Shown here one piece after another: positions 1-10,330 of a DNA stretch of 64,000 nucleotides. The notes under the pieces are model-generated. The model worked only from the letters and a program-made list of their open reading frames with translations. It was not told the DNA's origin and did not search any database. The stretch is from assembly GCF_024763615.1 (NCBI RefSeq), contig NC_077224.1, forward strand, positions 14,973,078 to 15,037,077. Direction: 5' to 3'. The translations under genes were made by a program, and so were the position numbers. This stretch comes from Phlebotomus papatasi (Eukaryota > Arthropoda > Insecta > Diptera > Psychodidae). Position 1 is the first letter of the stretch. Every line of letters begins with the position of its first letter.

Positions 1-287
1 AGTTGTTAATTGAATTACTAAAAGATATTTACCTTCACTGATTGAAAATAAATACCCTGAAGCCAAATTTATTGAGTGGAGCTATAATTATTGCCACCCG
101 AAAATCGCCATTTTGATAAAGATTCTATCACAGTACTCACAGTTCTAACGATATGAAATTCAAACGGCAATTTTTCATATCGGTTTGAAAATACCTTCAA
201 ATGATATTTTTATTTTTTTCCAAAAAAAATTTTTTTTCAAAGGTTTTCTAGTATGAAAAAGTGGAGCTATGATTATTGCCAGCAGTG
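1..287. mobile_element. Partial Tc1/mariner-like element, one end
   Basis: The segment ends at a GCAGTG followed by TA. Just inside it reads as a relative of the terminal repeat of the intact element at 17,795-19,857 (both have a GTGGAGCTAT/GTGGATTTAT type motif next to ATTATTGCC/ACTTATTTCC). The motif around 60-100 repeats the same subterminal words. Only one end is visible because the window starts inside it. No transposase reading frame is seen, so it is probably non-autonomous or decayed. Confidence 0.45.
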
Positions 288-289
288 TA

Positions 290-1760
290 TATCGGGTGAA
301 AATTGCAACTTGGTGCATAGACCCCCCACCCCCCACCCCTCCTTCCGCCATTTTGAAGACCCCCCTTTTTTGTTTTCTCAATAGCTCCGCCCCTATGGCA
401 TTCAGCGGACTCAAATTTTAGTATGTTATAGCTGGGCCTTAGAGCTTTCCATCAATACCAAACTTAAGGTCCCCCGACTCCCCTGACCCGAGCTATAAGG
501 GTCCAAAAAAAATTTCTTAAAATGGCCATAACTCCGGTTCTAATTGTCAGAATTTAAAAAGTGAGGGCTTTTTGGAAAGCTCTCGTGAAATGCCATTTCC
601 TCTTCTAACATCGCAAGTTCATAAAACCACCGCTAGGGGCGCTTTTTTTAAAAAGAAAATTTTTAAATCTTAAAAGTTAAATAACTCAAAAATTCCATTG
701 TGCATCGGGCTGAAATTTTAGTATGTTGTAGCCGTTGATTATACCTATCAAACAAAAAAAACCTTAAGTCGATCCATAACCCCTGACCCGAGCTATAAGG
801 GGTCAAAGTTCGAACATTGACCGGCCTCTATCTCCGGTTCTAATTAACATAGCGACCTAAATTTTACCTTTTTGGTTTCGCCTCGATGAGCACTTTCAGA
901 TGGAAGTTCAAAAAGTCACCACAGGTGGCGCTGTGATAGCGTCAAAATTCATCGAAATTCAAAGTCACTTTTCTCAAAAACGGCATTGTGCAAGTTAATG
1001 AAATTTTAGTATGTTGTAGTCCAGTCTAGGACGTTTCCAAAATGGTGCGTATGCGCGCTGTGGTTTCAATAGAACCGGAGATATGAGGGGTCAAAGTTCA
1101 CGAAATTCAAAAAATCATATCTCCGGTTCTATGTGACCGATTTTGATGAATGAGGGCTTAAACGAAAGATCTCACCAAATGCTACAACTTTCTAGAATGT
1201 TTGAACTTCGTGGGACCAACACCAGGGGCGCCACAGTCGAAAAACCAATTTCAATATCACATAACCTCAATTATCTCGACTGTCGCTGAACCGATTTTGA
1301 TGATTACTTCAACATAATTGTAGAGCACATTTGTCTCTACATTTCGTCCATACATCATTTTCCGCTCAGACTACGCTATCACTCCGATTTTGCCGTTTAA
1401 GTGTGAAAAAATTGATTTTTCCCATAATAACGCTTTGAAATCACTCAGATGCCAATTTGACTGCCTCTACTCCACCAAGACACTTAAAATAGGGTTTAAA
1501 TGGAAAGTCCCGCAAAATACAACAATTCTTTGATATAGTTGAAGTTCAACAAATGAACACTTGGGGCACTCTGGATGAAAAAACGAGTTAAGAAACAAAA
1601 AACCTCGCTTATCTTGGCTTCTGAGTAATCGATGAGATCATGTTCTACGGCAAAATTATAGAGAACATTCTGGTCTACATTTCACCCATATAACACTTTT
1701 CTGTCAGTTCATCCAAATCCTTGACATTTTGGTTCAAATACAAAACTTGTATAATTGCAC
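290..1760. repeat. Degenerate tandem repeat, unit about 290-300 bp
   Basis: Landmarks recur in the same order. TTTTAGTATGTT is at about 416, 716 and 1,004. After each comes a CGAGCTATAAGGG- or GATATGAGGGGTC-like word, then CTCCGGTTCTA, then a GGGGCGC- or GGTGGCGC-like word. Units have diverged strongly. The same family occurs in reverse orientation at 12,630-12,925, and a fragment is at about 5,940-6,070. No credible coding capacity is seen. Confidence 0.7.
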
Positions 1761-1902
1761 GAATTTGGTTCAAGATAACTGAATGGCGTCTCCCTACTTC
1801 AGCATCAAATCGAATTTGCATGCACTCCGAGTTAGCTCACGTTAAGAATCTCACCTACATAAGCCGGTTAGGATTATCTGTCCCTTTCCTAAAATAAAAG
1901 TA

Positions 1903-2074
1903 GGGGGAGGTGGGGCTACTTTGGTCTGTGAAAGACATTGATATACGATTTTTTCGCATATTTCTAAAGGAAACTGGACTTCAACGAAATGTAATTTAGA
2001 TAGACAAAACAATTGTGTGAAAAAAATCATACATATTAATGTAGCCCCACAGTTCAAAGTAGCCCAGCCTCCCC
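1903..2074. mobile_element. Small TIR element (GGGGGAGGTGGGGCTAC family), copy 1
   Basis: It starts with GGGGGAGGTGGGGCTAC after a TA. It ends with the diverged inverse, GTAGCCCAGCCTCCCC. The interior shares words with the better preserved copy at 41,261-41,527 in the opposite orientation (a GACAAAACAATTG/CAATTGCTTTGTC pair and AGGAAACTGGA). It is a non-autonomous TA-target element and carries no gene. Confidence 0.65.
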
Positions 2075-2295
2075 ATATTCCTTTCATAGCGGAATATTAC
2101 AGCAATTGCTGTTTCAATTTTGAGAATTCATCTAAAGAAATTCTACCTAGTTTTTACTTATATCAGAGTACCATTTGAAATAGAATATAATACGATTATC
2201 GTAGTATTATTTTAACGATTTTCGTAGTAAGAATTTAATTTTTCAACCCGAAGTTGAATTTTACAACGATTATCGCTTGAAATTTCAACTATTAA

Positions 2296-2435
2296 CCCTT
2301 TAAGGACGAGAAGGTAAAAAATCGGGAGTCAGAAAAAAACACTTTTTCTGACTTTTTAGAGCAAAACACAACTTTAGATGACGGTAGAAAAAGTTTCATT
2401 TTTGGGTCACCGGTGACCCAATCGTCCTTAAAGGG
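2296..2435. mobile_element. piggyBac-type MITE with TTAA duplication
   Basis: A 140 bp element has perfect 14 bp inverted ends, CCCTTTAAGGACGA, and TTAA on both sides (2,292-2,295 and 2,436-2,439). TTAA duplication with CCC-starting ends is the piggyBac signature. A perfect palindrome, GGGTCACCGGTGACCC, lies near the right end. A related half-end (CTTTAAGGACGATTGG) is at about 43,309. Confidence 0.8.
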
Positions 2436-2640
2436 TTAAAGTTGAATATTACAACGGTTATCGATTAAACTCTTCTTCTTCTTTTATTTTAGGACTTTTT
2501 AAAATCGAACTAGGAAATTTTGACATTTTCATGTGCGATTCTTACACAATCACACCTATTGTAATCAGCATTTTGGTTTTTATTGTATCAGTCAACAAAT
2601 TTCAAACAATATTCGATCAATTTTCATCTGAAAATGGAGT

Positions 2641-2979
2641 AGGGTAAGATAGGGTAATTCGGAATCATGTCTATTTTGGAATTTTGAGATTTTCTCACTG
2701 TTTCAGATGGTAGAAGAGAAAAAGAAAATCACGAAAAAGTACAAAACTTTACAATCGAGAGTGGAGGAAAGTACTCTTCCTTCGAACGTTCATGCCTTCG
2801 AATAATGTGAAGTCTCTTAGGATCTCTCTTAGAAGAATTTAAAAAAAATCACATTATGATGAACGTTCGAAGAGAAAATACTTTCCCCTACTTCTTCGTT
2901 GTTTTTTCCTTTTGCTATCTAAAACTTTCGAAATTTCACAGTTCCTAATCAGACTTTATTCCAAATTACTTCATCTTAA
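2641..2979. mobile_element. Older TIR element containing a nested MITE
   Basis: The left arm (TAAGATAGGGTAATTCGGAA at about 2,645) and the right arm (TTCCAAATTACTTCATCTTA, ending about 2,979) are diverged inverted repeats of roughly 70 bp. The MITE at 2,763-2,888 lies between them, so this is a MITE inside a MITE. Confidence 0.6.
2763..2888. mobile_element. MITE of the GGGGAAAGTACTCTCC family, copy 1
   Basis: It has inverted ends GGAGGAAAGTACTCTTCC and ATACTTTCCCC, with the internal words TTCGAACGTTC and TTCGAATAATGTGA. These are shared with the longer, better preserved copy at 25,934-26,150. It is non-coding. Confidence 0.7.
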
Positions 2980-3794
2980 TTTATTTGCTATGTTAATTGT
3001 TGTAAATACAATTGTCGTGTTGCAATTAAACGTGATAATCGTAGTAATTTTTTCAATCTAGTTTAGAACTTTTTTTTATTTATTTTTTATTAAAGAATTC
3101 CTGGTTATCCTAAACCGGATAACTGATTCTTTTTCAACGGATCCATGTATTGGAAACTGGAAAATTATCAACAATACTTAAATTTTTAAAGTTATTTTGT
3201 GTAAAATTATTAACTTCTTTGAAAGGAAATTTTATCTAAAATAGATTACAAAATTTCAATAGGGGCATGCGGGCTATCTTCAGACGAGTCAAGCTTTGAA
3301 CAATTTTTTTTTCAATATGTTTTTTATGAATTTTACTTAGTCCAATGTTACAAATTTCTTGAAAAGAGTCATGGGTGAAATCCAAAAGGAAATAGAAAAA
3401 AATTGATTTGTCCTGAGCTTCAGTCGTTCAAAGATGTAATACACTTTCCCTTGTATATCTTATTCTTATTTTACATATTTGTCTGATTAAATTCCTTCAA
3501 ACTTCTTAAGTTTAAGGAGATTTATGTAGGCTATTCATGGTAAAAATTTAAAGCCTAGGGGAAGGCAACTGTGCTAACTATAGCAAGATTATAGCTGCCC
3601 TGTTTAATGGAATTTATCCGAAAAACGGGCTGGCTTGAACCATCTTGAAATTAACAGGGGTGAATTTAATTGGGGATGCATAATGATCAAAGAACAAATC
3701 CGGTGATCGTCAGATGGGAGGAGGTTCAACCCAGAATAAAAATTCTTTTCTTCCCAGAGCTTTCGGTGCTCTACGCACTTTCTCAACTGGTCGA
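2980..3794. other. No gene recognised
   Basis: This AT-rich stretch has no supported gene. A 73-codon minus-strand frame at 3,604-3,825 begins inside the left arm of the adjacent fold-back element. It matches no family I recognise. Confidence 0.4.
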
Positions 3795-3801
3795 AAATGT
3801 T

Positions 3802-4146
3802 AGGCTTTTTCTGGGACTTACACACTTTTAGATAAATTTACAGCAATTAACAAAAACTTTCTACAATAAACAATTTCTTTTTGTAAACACTTTTCTTTCT
3901 TTTTTTTCTTAGGCGCTCTGATGTGGCTTCCTTTTTACAGGAACTGGAGTTACTGGAGTTAAGGCAGCCACATCAGAGCGCCAAATATGAAAGAAAGAAA
4001 AGTGCTTAGCCAAAGAAATTATTTATTGTAGAAAGTTTTTGTTAATCGCTATAAAGTTATCTAAAAGTGTGTTATCTCTGTTATCCATGTACCCAGAAAA
4101 GACATCATCCTTGTCACCAATCGAGACGAAGTCCCAGAAAAAGCCT
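3802..4146. repeat. Fold-back (long inverted repeat) element
   Basis: The left arm, from GGCTTTTTCTGGGAC (3,803) to GCGCTCTGATGTGGC (about 3,927), is repeated inverted from GCCACATCAGAGCGC (about 3,967) to GTCCCAGAAAAAGCC (4,131-4,145). The match is near perfect over more than 100 bp. The right arm has about 59 extra bases (4,072-4,130) that the left arm lacks. The centre is a short GGAGTTACTGGAGTTA spacer. It may be a fold-back transposon or an inverted duplication. Confidence 0.7.
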
Positions 4147-4506
4147 ACACAGTAAAAAATAATTACTACGATTATCGCGTGTAATAGAAGAGCATCGATA
4201 ATTGTAATAAATTTGCAATGATTATCGTAGTAAGCAAAGTTGTAAAACAAGCAAGTTGAATTTTCGATTCTAATGCCTTTTCAATTAAAAGTTGTTTTTT
4301 CAGAGGTTGTTTTTCGAAATTTTAACTAGTTCAGTTCAACTAATAGAATTCAACTTGCCAATTTCATATTGTTTTTACTGTAGCTATTAAAATATAATAT
4401 TAAACTGGGCCAAATTCACTTGAAACACAATTTAAAAAATGAATTGTTCGAAGGTTCAGTTATCCGAAGGTAGCGCGTTTTCCCCTATAGGAAAAAATAA
4501 GAAGTA

Positions 4507-4888
4507 CCGTAGAGTTCCTCAAATTTGAACGACGGTTGAATTCAAAATGTAAAATTTGAGGTTATGCTAAGAAAGCTTTGCGCGGGGTCTGAATTAGAAC
4601 CATTTTTCTCTGGTATTTCTTTAATATTATCGCAACAAATTCCATTTATTTCTCAATAAATTACATTGATATTGTCGGTTGCGTCTACTTCTGTCGTATC
4701 TGCATTTGTTTTGTATCTGCATTCGGTGCAAGCTACAATACAGACGTCACCTCTTGCGTGAAATGCTGACACAAAAGAAATGCAGATACGACAGAGGTAG
4801 ACGCAACCGACGATATATTCTCTTTATTTTTCTGAATTTAGGGAAAGTGAATTTCACAACCAATGTTCAAATTTGAGGAACTCTACTG
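4507..4888. mobile_element. Tc1/pogo-like MITE with internal palindrome
   Basis: Ends CCGTAGAGTTCCTCAAATTT and its inverse (…GAGGAACTCTACTG) are flanked by TA at 4,505-4,506 and 4,889-4,890. Inside, a second inverted repeat (TTGCGTCTACTTCTGTCGTA at about 4,678 against its complement ending about 4,810) could fold into a long hairpin. The 65-codon frame it produces is not a convincing gene. Confidence 0.75.
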
Positions 4889-4989
4889 TATTCGAAGGTA
4901 AAATATGTGCGAAGCCTGAAAGCTTTTCCCCTTCTGCTTTGCTTCAATTCCTTAAAGCTTTTCACGTTTTCGATTTTATGACATTTTTC

Positions 4990-5640
4990 CCCTAGTTTTA
5001 CTGCTGGAACTCCACGGAGAGAGCAGTATATAATAATTCCGCGATTTTTTCACGCCCCCCCTCCAAAATTTCCACTTTCCAACCCCCGGATATCACTTTT
5101 GTCAACAAATCTTCAGGTTTCACACGATTTCTGAGAAATGTCGTCACGCTGTTTGTCCGTCTGTCCGTCCGGCTTTCGCTAGCTCTAGAGGCCAAACGGT
5201 AAGAGATAGCGACTTGAGACCTTCGAGAGACTCCCCCATAAGTCGACCCAAGGATCGTTAACATGCCCCTCATTTCTCCCCCACCCCTTCCCTTCCCCTC
5301 CAAAACCATGTTTCTTTTGGGATTGCTCGAAAACGCATCGTGTTTTTTTTTATTTTCGGATATGTTTTAGAGATTACCCACGCGAACATTTCGCCCTTAT
5401 ACGAAAATACCGTTGAATCATTTCTAATAACGGTTTGGGCTCGTTGGAAAGATCTTGGAATTGCCTATAAAACCGAACCGGTTTCAATCGGTTTTAAATC
5501 GGTAATGAATCGGTTCATAACCGATAAATACTTTTTATACGAAATTCAATTGAATTGCTACTGAGTTGTATTTTGGGAAATATTTTGAGTGATTTATTAA
5601 TTGGTTTAAATCGGTTGTGAACTGGTAATGAACCGGTTAT
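4990..5640. repeat. Dispersed repeat, also at 38.74-39.23 kb
   Basis: It contains TTTGTCCGTCTGTCCGTCC at about 5,150, GGCCAAACGGTAAGAGATAG, and a GTTTTAGAGATTACCCACGC-like word. The same ordered words recur at about 38,750-38,890 (GGCGAAACGATAAGAGATAC and so on). The tail 5,460-5,640 is rich in ATCGGTT words. A later piece, TTCGAGCATTCGGCAAAGC (6,500), is matched at about 39,194. Frames in it are repeat-derived. Confidence 0.6.
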
Positions 5641-6843
5641 TTACCGATACAGTAGAGCCTCGCTATAGGCCATATTTGGTTCCAGTTTTGACACTTGGGT
5701 CGCACTATAGTCCATGTCTATTTTAAAATGATCAACGACTTTTAGTATTGAACTTGCTCGACGGCTTCCACTTTCTTTGCGATTGTGGTACTTGTCCTCG
5801 CTCTCTTCATTATGGATCATAATTATCACAACTATTCAATAAAGTTTGCCAAAAATTAAATACTTATCATTTTGATTTCATTTTGTTTTTGCGCCTGGAA
5901 TCAAGGCAAAACCGTTTTTGCCGTTTTTTGATACTTGGGTGCCTATATCTCCGATTCTGCTGAACCGATTTATTTCTTAATATGGAAACATTTGTTCTTC
6001 TTTACATGCCCGATAATCATTTGGACAGATGAAGTTCGTACAACTGACACCAGGGGCGCTGTAGTCTCATAAATGTCAGAAAACATGGAAAAATCGAACT
6101 TTTTAGCAACTTTAATGAAAAATATGTCGAAAACTAGGACTGTCCCTAACAATCTGTTTTGTGAGTTTGATAGAGAATTTAATCAGCTACATTTTCATCC
6201 ATGTGCAACTTTTCTCTCAGATTGTTTTTTTACCTCGAAATTGAGGTTCAAACGAAAATCGAGCACTTAGCCAACTAGAGAAAATCTTTACTATCTCACA
6301 CATTTTTACTTTTTCTTTTCAAATTTAGAAAACCCAGGGTATTTCTTTAACTAGTTTTTGACAACTGTAAAGGTTTAATTATTTTTACTGTTTTATAAAG
6401 TGTGTTTAGATATAATAAAAGTTAAGAACTTTAACAATATCATTAGTAACTATAGATTTCAGTTTTACTTCAATCTAAGTTAGCATCTAAGTTACGACTT
6501 CGAGCATTCGGCAAAGCCTGGGACGCTTTGCCATTCTGTTTTCTATTTTGATTTTCATTGAATCAAGTATTAAATTTTTGATTTTTTTGAAAGATTATCG
6601 TATTGGAGTTGCCAGATGCAACATCATTTGTAACATGGCGGTGGTTCTTTTTGGAAGAACCTAGATTTTTATTTAGATTTTTTTTTACAATAATCGTGAG
6701 CTTTGGTGGACGTAAAGAAGGAGTTCCAAAAAAAAATACCTCCTCTAGTAAAAAAAAAGAGAGAAAGAGAAGAACTGGAAGATTTTGGTGAGGGGCCATT
6801 GCAAAAAGTGGAATTCATGTAAATTGACCGTTTAAAGTTTTAG
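5641..6843. other. Probable CREB intron, repeat fragments only
   Basis: No gene is recognised. The stretch 5,940-6,070 is a fragment of the ~290 bp family (CTCCGATTCTGCTGAACCGA, then ACACCAGGGGCGCTGTAGTC). The rest is AT-rich. The sequence runs into the TTTTAG acceptor of the CREB exon. No upstream CREB exon (for example the kinase-inducible domain) was found, so the intron probably extends past the left edge. Confidence 0.5.
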
Positions 6844-7052
6844 GTGGTCCGGTGCTGGCGGAAGATCAGTCGCGAAAGCGCGAGATCAGGCTGCAGAAGA
6901 ACCGTGAGGCGGCCAGAGAATGTCGACGTAAGAAGAAGGAGTACATCAAGTGCCTGGAGAATCGAGTTGCTGTGCTTGAAAATCAAAATAAGGCGCTCAT
7001 CGAGGAGCTCAAGACACTCAAGGAGCTCTACTGTCAGACAAAGAATGATTGA
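6844..7052 (+). CDS. CrebB: CREB transcription factor, last coding exon (bZIP)
   Basis: This is the terminal exon of the cAMP-response-element-binding protein, a nuclear activator or repressor that binds TGACGTCA as a dimer. The exon follows a TTTTAG acceptor and opens in phase (2 nt, then GGT-CCG-style codons). It encodes about 68 residues ending at TGA. The frame reads through the basic region (NREAAREC followed by RRKKK) and a leucine zipper with leucines spaced by seven (CLENRVAVLENQNKALIEEL), ending KELYCQTKND. This is the characteristic C-terminus of the CREB/CREM family. The only Met-like codon at the exon front is an internal GTG, so this is not a full gene. The rest of the protein must lie upstream, beyond at least 6.8 kb of intron. 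CrebA, the other insect CREB-like protein, is less likely because its zipper differs. Confidence 0.95.
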
Positions 7053-8390
7053 GGCCAGGCCTATGCCATTTGCCTGCTACTCCATTGTTCCACTTGGATG
7101 TACCATTTCCTTCTGCTACTTCTTCGATACCATCCTCCTGGGAATTTGCTTCTGTCCTTTTAAGAAGAATTTCTTTCAGACAAAAAGATCAGATTTTTTT
7201 TTTTAAATGAAGAAATGGACAAACTTTTTAAGGAAGAAAATTTACGAATGATCTGTAGCAATTTCTAAAGTTTAGGGAAAAGGAAAAGTCATACAAAAAA
7301 AAAACAAACAAAAAGTGCAGAAAATGTCATTGAAATATCAACGAATAGGGGAATTGTTTTATGATTTCTTTTTTCCAATTTAAAAAAAAAATAAAAATAA
7401 AACTTCTTATTGGATGTTGTACAATTTTTGTCTGTGACGGAAGAAAGCAGAAAAAAGGGTTTTTTGAGGAAAAACAGAAAACAAAAATGAAATATCTTCG
7501 GTTTCTCCTTTTTCGTGGACAAACAAAAAAGAAAAAAACAAAGTACCAAACAGGCAGATAGACCACGAGGGAAAATGATCATTTAGCGGATAATGATGAA
7601 TCTTTTAAGTAAAACAAAAGTAAAAAAAAATGTGAAGAAAAAAATCACAGATGTTTAAGCTTGTTTCATGATGAAAGTTTCTTTTCTTCTTCTTCTTTGT
7701 GTAAATAGATAATTTAAATGAATGAAGAGAGAATTTTAAAATAAAAGGAAAAAAAACTTATATAAATAAATTTAAAGAAAAAAAATGAAGGAACTATATA
7801 TAAATTATTCTTAACTACTTGTAACAAGAGATAAATGAGGAAAAGCGAGGTGGTTATTAAAAAAATGCCCAATTGTAAATGTATATCCCCCCTTAGGAGA
7901 CAACCACTAAGTAAAAAAAAAAACAATTAAATGTGTAAGAGAGTTTGTATTAAGTTGTTTGAGGTGTAATCAAACTTAAAGAAAACACACACATACACAA
8001 GAAATTACTGTAATATATTACTGTGGAGATTAAGGGTATAGACAGAAAAAAATGGAGAAAAAAAATATGTAGAGTGAAAGAGAAAATTTAAGAGATACAA
8101 AAAGAAAAAGAAATAATAGAAAATAACCATATTTTTGCTATGACTGTGAAAAATACTAAAAATAGACAAAAAAGAATCAGGATAATTTTCAAGAGCAAAA
8201 TAAAAAGAAAAACCAGAAAGAATTTTGGTATTCGAGGACTCCTTTGCTCTACTGTAACTTTCTTTGAAAATCTCACACATTGCACGAAGGCAATTAAGCT
8301 CCGCCCGTAAATCATTTTAGACCACGCCCCCTTTAGCTGCTACGATTAAACGAATATTTTAAGCCTTATAAATGCTCACAGAGCCTTTCT
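7053..8390 (+). other. Probable CREB 3' untranslated region
   Basis: The sequence after the CREB stop is very AT-rich and has no credible frame. Overlapping AATAAA signals lie at 7,390-7,395 and 7,396-7,401, with more AATAAA-like words near 7,740-7,770. A Pumilio-type TGTAAATA is at 7,700-7,707. The true cleavage site cannot be fixed by eye, and the transcript could end near 7.4 kb or much further right. A CCACGCCCC box is at 8,322-8,330. Confidence 0.4.
7700..7707 (+). promoter_or_regulatory. Candidate Pumilio response element TGTAAATA
   Basis: TGTAAATA matches the Pumilio (UGUANAUA) consensus in the presumed CREB 3'UTR. A second copy at 11,864-11,871 overlaps an AATAAA. An 8-mer this AT-rich can arise by chance here. 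Confidence 0.25.
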
Positions 8391-8394
8391 GAAC

Positions 8395-10330
8395 TATCCT
8401 CAATCAATACCAATGGGATTAATTCAATACCATTCAATCCCACAAGTATCCTGAAACTTAGAAATGGGATTGAAGCTATAGTATCATGGGATTGGTTCTA
8501 TCACAGTTTTTTAATTCTTGTATATTTTAGAACTGATTCAATGCCATTTTGGGATTGATTCCAACCCATTCAGTGGTCTATTCAATCCCACGCGATTAAT
8601 TTTACTTCATTTTGGGATTGATTCAGCGGATTTTGTCCTAATCTTTGGCAGATTCAATACCATTTTGGGATTGATTTCAACCCATTGAGTGGTCGAATCA
8701 ATCCCACGCGATTAATTTTACTTCATTTTGGGATTGGTTCAGCGGATTTTGTCCTAATCTTTGGCAGATTCAATACCATTTTGGGATTTATTCTATCGCA
8801 CTATGCGATTGAAGTATTCCATTTTGGGATTGATCTTTACATTTTAGAAATATATTATATCGCATTTTGGGATTGATTCTATCTCATTTTGGGATTGATT
8901 TTCATTTAATAATTTTCAGATTGATTCCATCACAAATTTTAAATTTATTTCATTAATTCTGGGATTGATTTTATCCCAACATTGGATTGCTTCTATCTCA
9001 TCTTACGTTTGATTCTTTCTCATTTCGGAATTCTGTTCAATTTTTGATTGATTCTATCTCATTTTGGGACTGATTCTATCTCATTTTAGGATTGATTCTA
9101 TCTGATTTTGAGATATTATTCCTTCCCGATTCTTTTTCATTTGAGAACTCAATCCCATTTCGAGATTGATTTCATTTACTTTAGGATTTATATCTTCAAT
9201 CTGTCTTGGGATTTGTTTCTTCCATTTTAGAATTAATTCCATTTCATTTTGGGATTGATTCTTTCTCATTTTAAGAATTGTATTCCATTTTGCGATTAAT
9301 TTTCTCTCAAACGAAAATTCTGTTCTATTTTGGGACTGATTCTATCTCATTTTAAGATTGATTTCATCCATTTTGCTATTAATCCTCTCGTTTCACAATT
9401 GTATCCCATTTTAGGATAGATTATATCTCATTTTGGGATTGATGGCTTCCATTTTGGGATTAATTCCTTTCATTTTGGGATTGATTCTTTCCATTTTGGG
9501 ATTGATTCTTTTCATTTTGAGATTGATTCTTTCCATTTTGGGATTAATTCTTTCTATTTTGGGATTGATTCCTTCCATTCTGGGACTGATTCTATCTCAT
9601 TTTGGGATTGATTCCTTCCATTTTGGGACTGATTCTATCTCATTTTGGGATTGATTCCTTCCATTTTGGGATTAATTCTTTCCATTTTGGGACTGATACC
9701 ATCTCATTTTGGGATTAATTCTTTCTATTTTGGGATTGATTCCTTCCATTCTGGGACTGATTCTATCTCATTTTGGGATTGATTCCTTCCATTTTGGAAT
9801 TGATTCCTTACATTTTGGGACTGATTCTATCTCATTTTGGGATTCATTGCTTCCATTTTGGGTTTGATTCCTTCTATTTTGGGATTAATTCTATCTCACT
9901 TTGGGATTGATTCCTTCCATTTTGGGATTGATTTTTTCCATTTTGGGATTGATTCCTTCCATTGTGGGATTGATTCTATCTCATTATGAGATTTTATTCC
10001 CTCCAAATTTGGGGCCCAATTCCTCTTCATTTGATAATTCAATATCATTTCGTGATTGATTTCATCCACTTTGGGATTTCTATCGTAAATCTGTCTTGGG
10101 ATTGATTCTATCTGATTGGAGAATCCTTATGATATTTCAGGATTGATTCTCTGGATTCTGCCTTAATCTGTCGTTAATTATATCACATAATGGGATTTAT
10201 TCTATATCATTTGGGATTGGATTCTGTCTCATTTTGAGAAGGATTTCATTCCGTTTTAGGATGTATTCTATCGTATTGTGCAATTACTTCAATCCCACGG
10301 TGAAACTTCATTTATTTCTTTTTGGGATTC
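8395..10330. repeat. Minisatellite of 21-23 bp units
   Basis: About 1.9 kb is made of degenerate units built on CATTTTGGGATTGATTC followed by TATCT, CTTC or TTTC, so the unit is 21 or 23 bp. Units are cleanest at 9,420-9,990 and decay toward both edges. Frames across the 21 bp units give a hydrophobic seven-residue repeat (ILGLILS), but this is a by-product of the period; stops and drifting unit length argue against a protein. Confidence 0.9.

Noticed and set aside
6844..7206. 120-codon plus-strand frame overlapping the CREB exon
   Set aside because: It is in a different frame from the recognisable bZIP domain and runs into UTR-like sequence.
9433..9654. Hydrophobic 73-codon frame with ILGLILS repeats
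   Set aside because: It is a by-product of 21 bp minisatellite units. Neighbouring 23 bp units break the frame and there is no start context or conserved domain.
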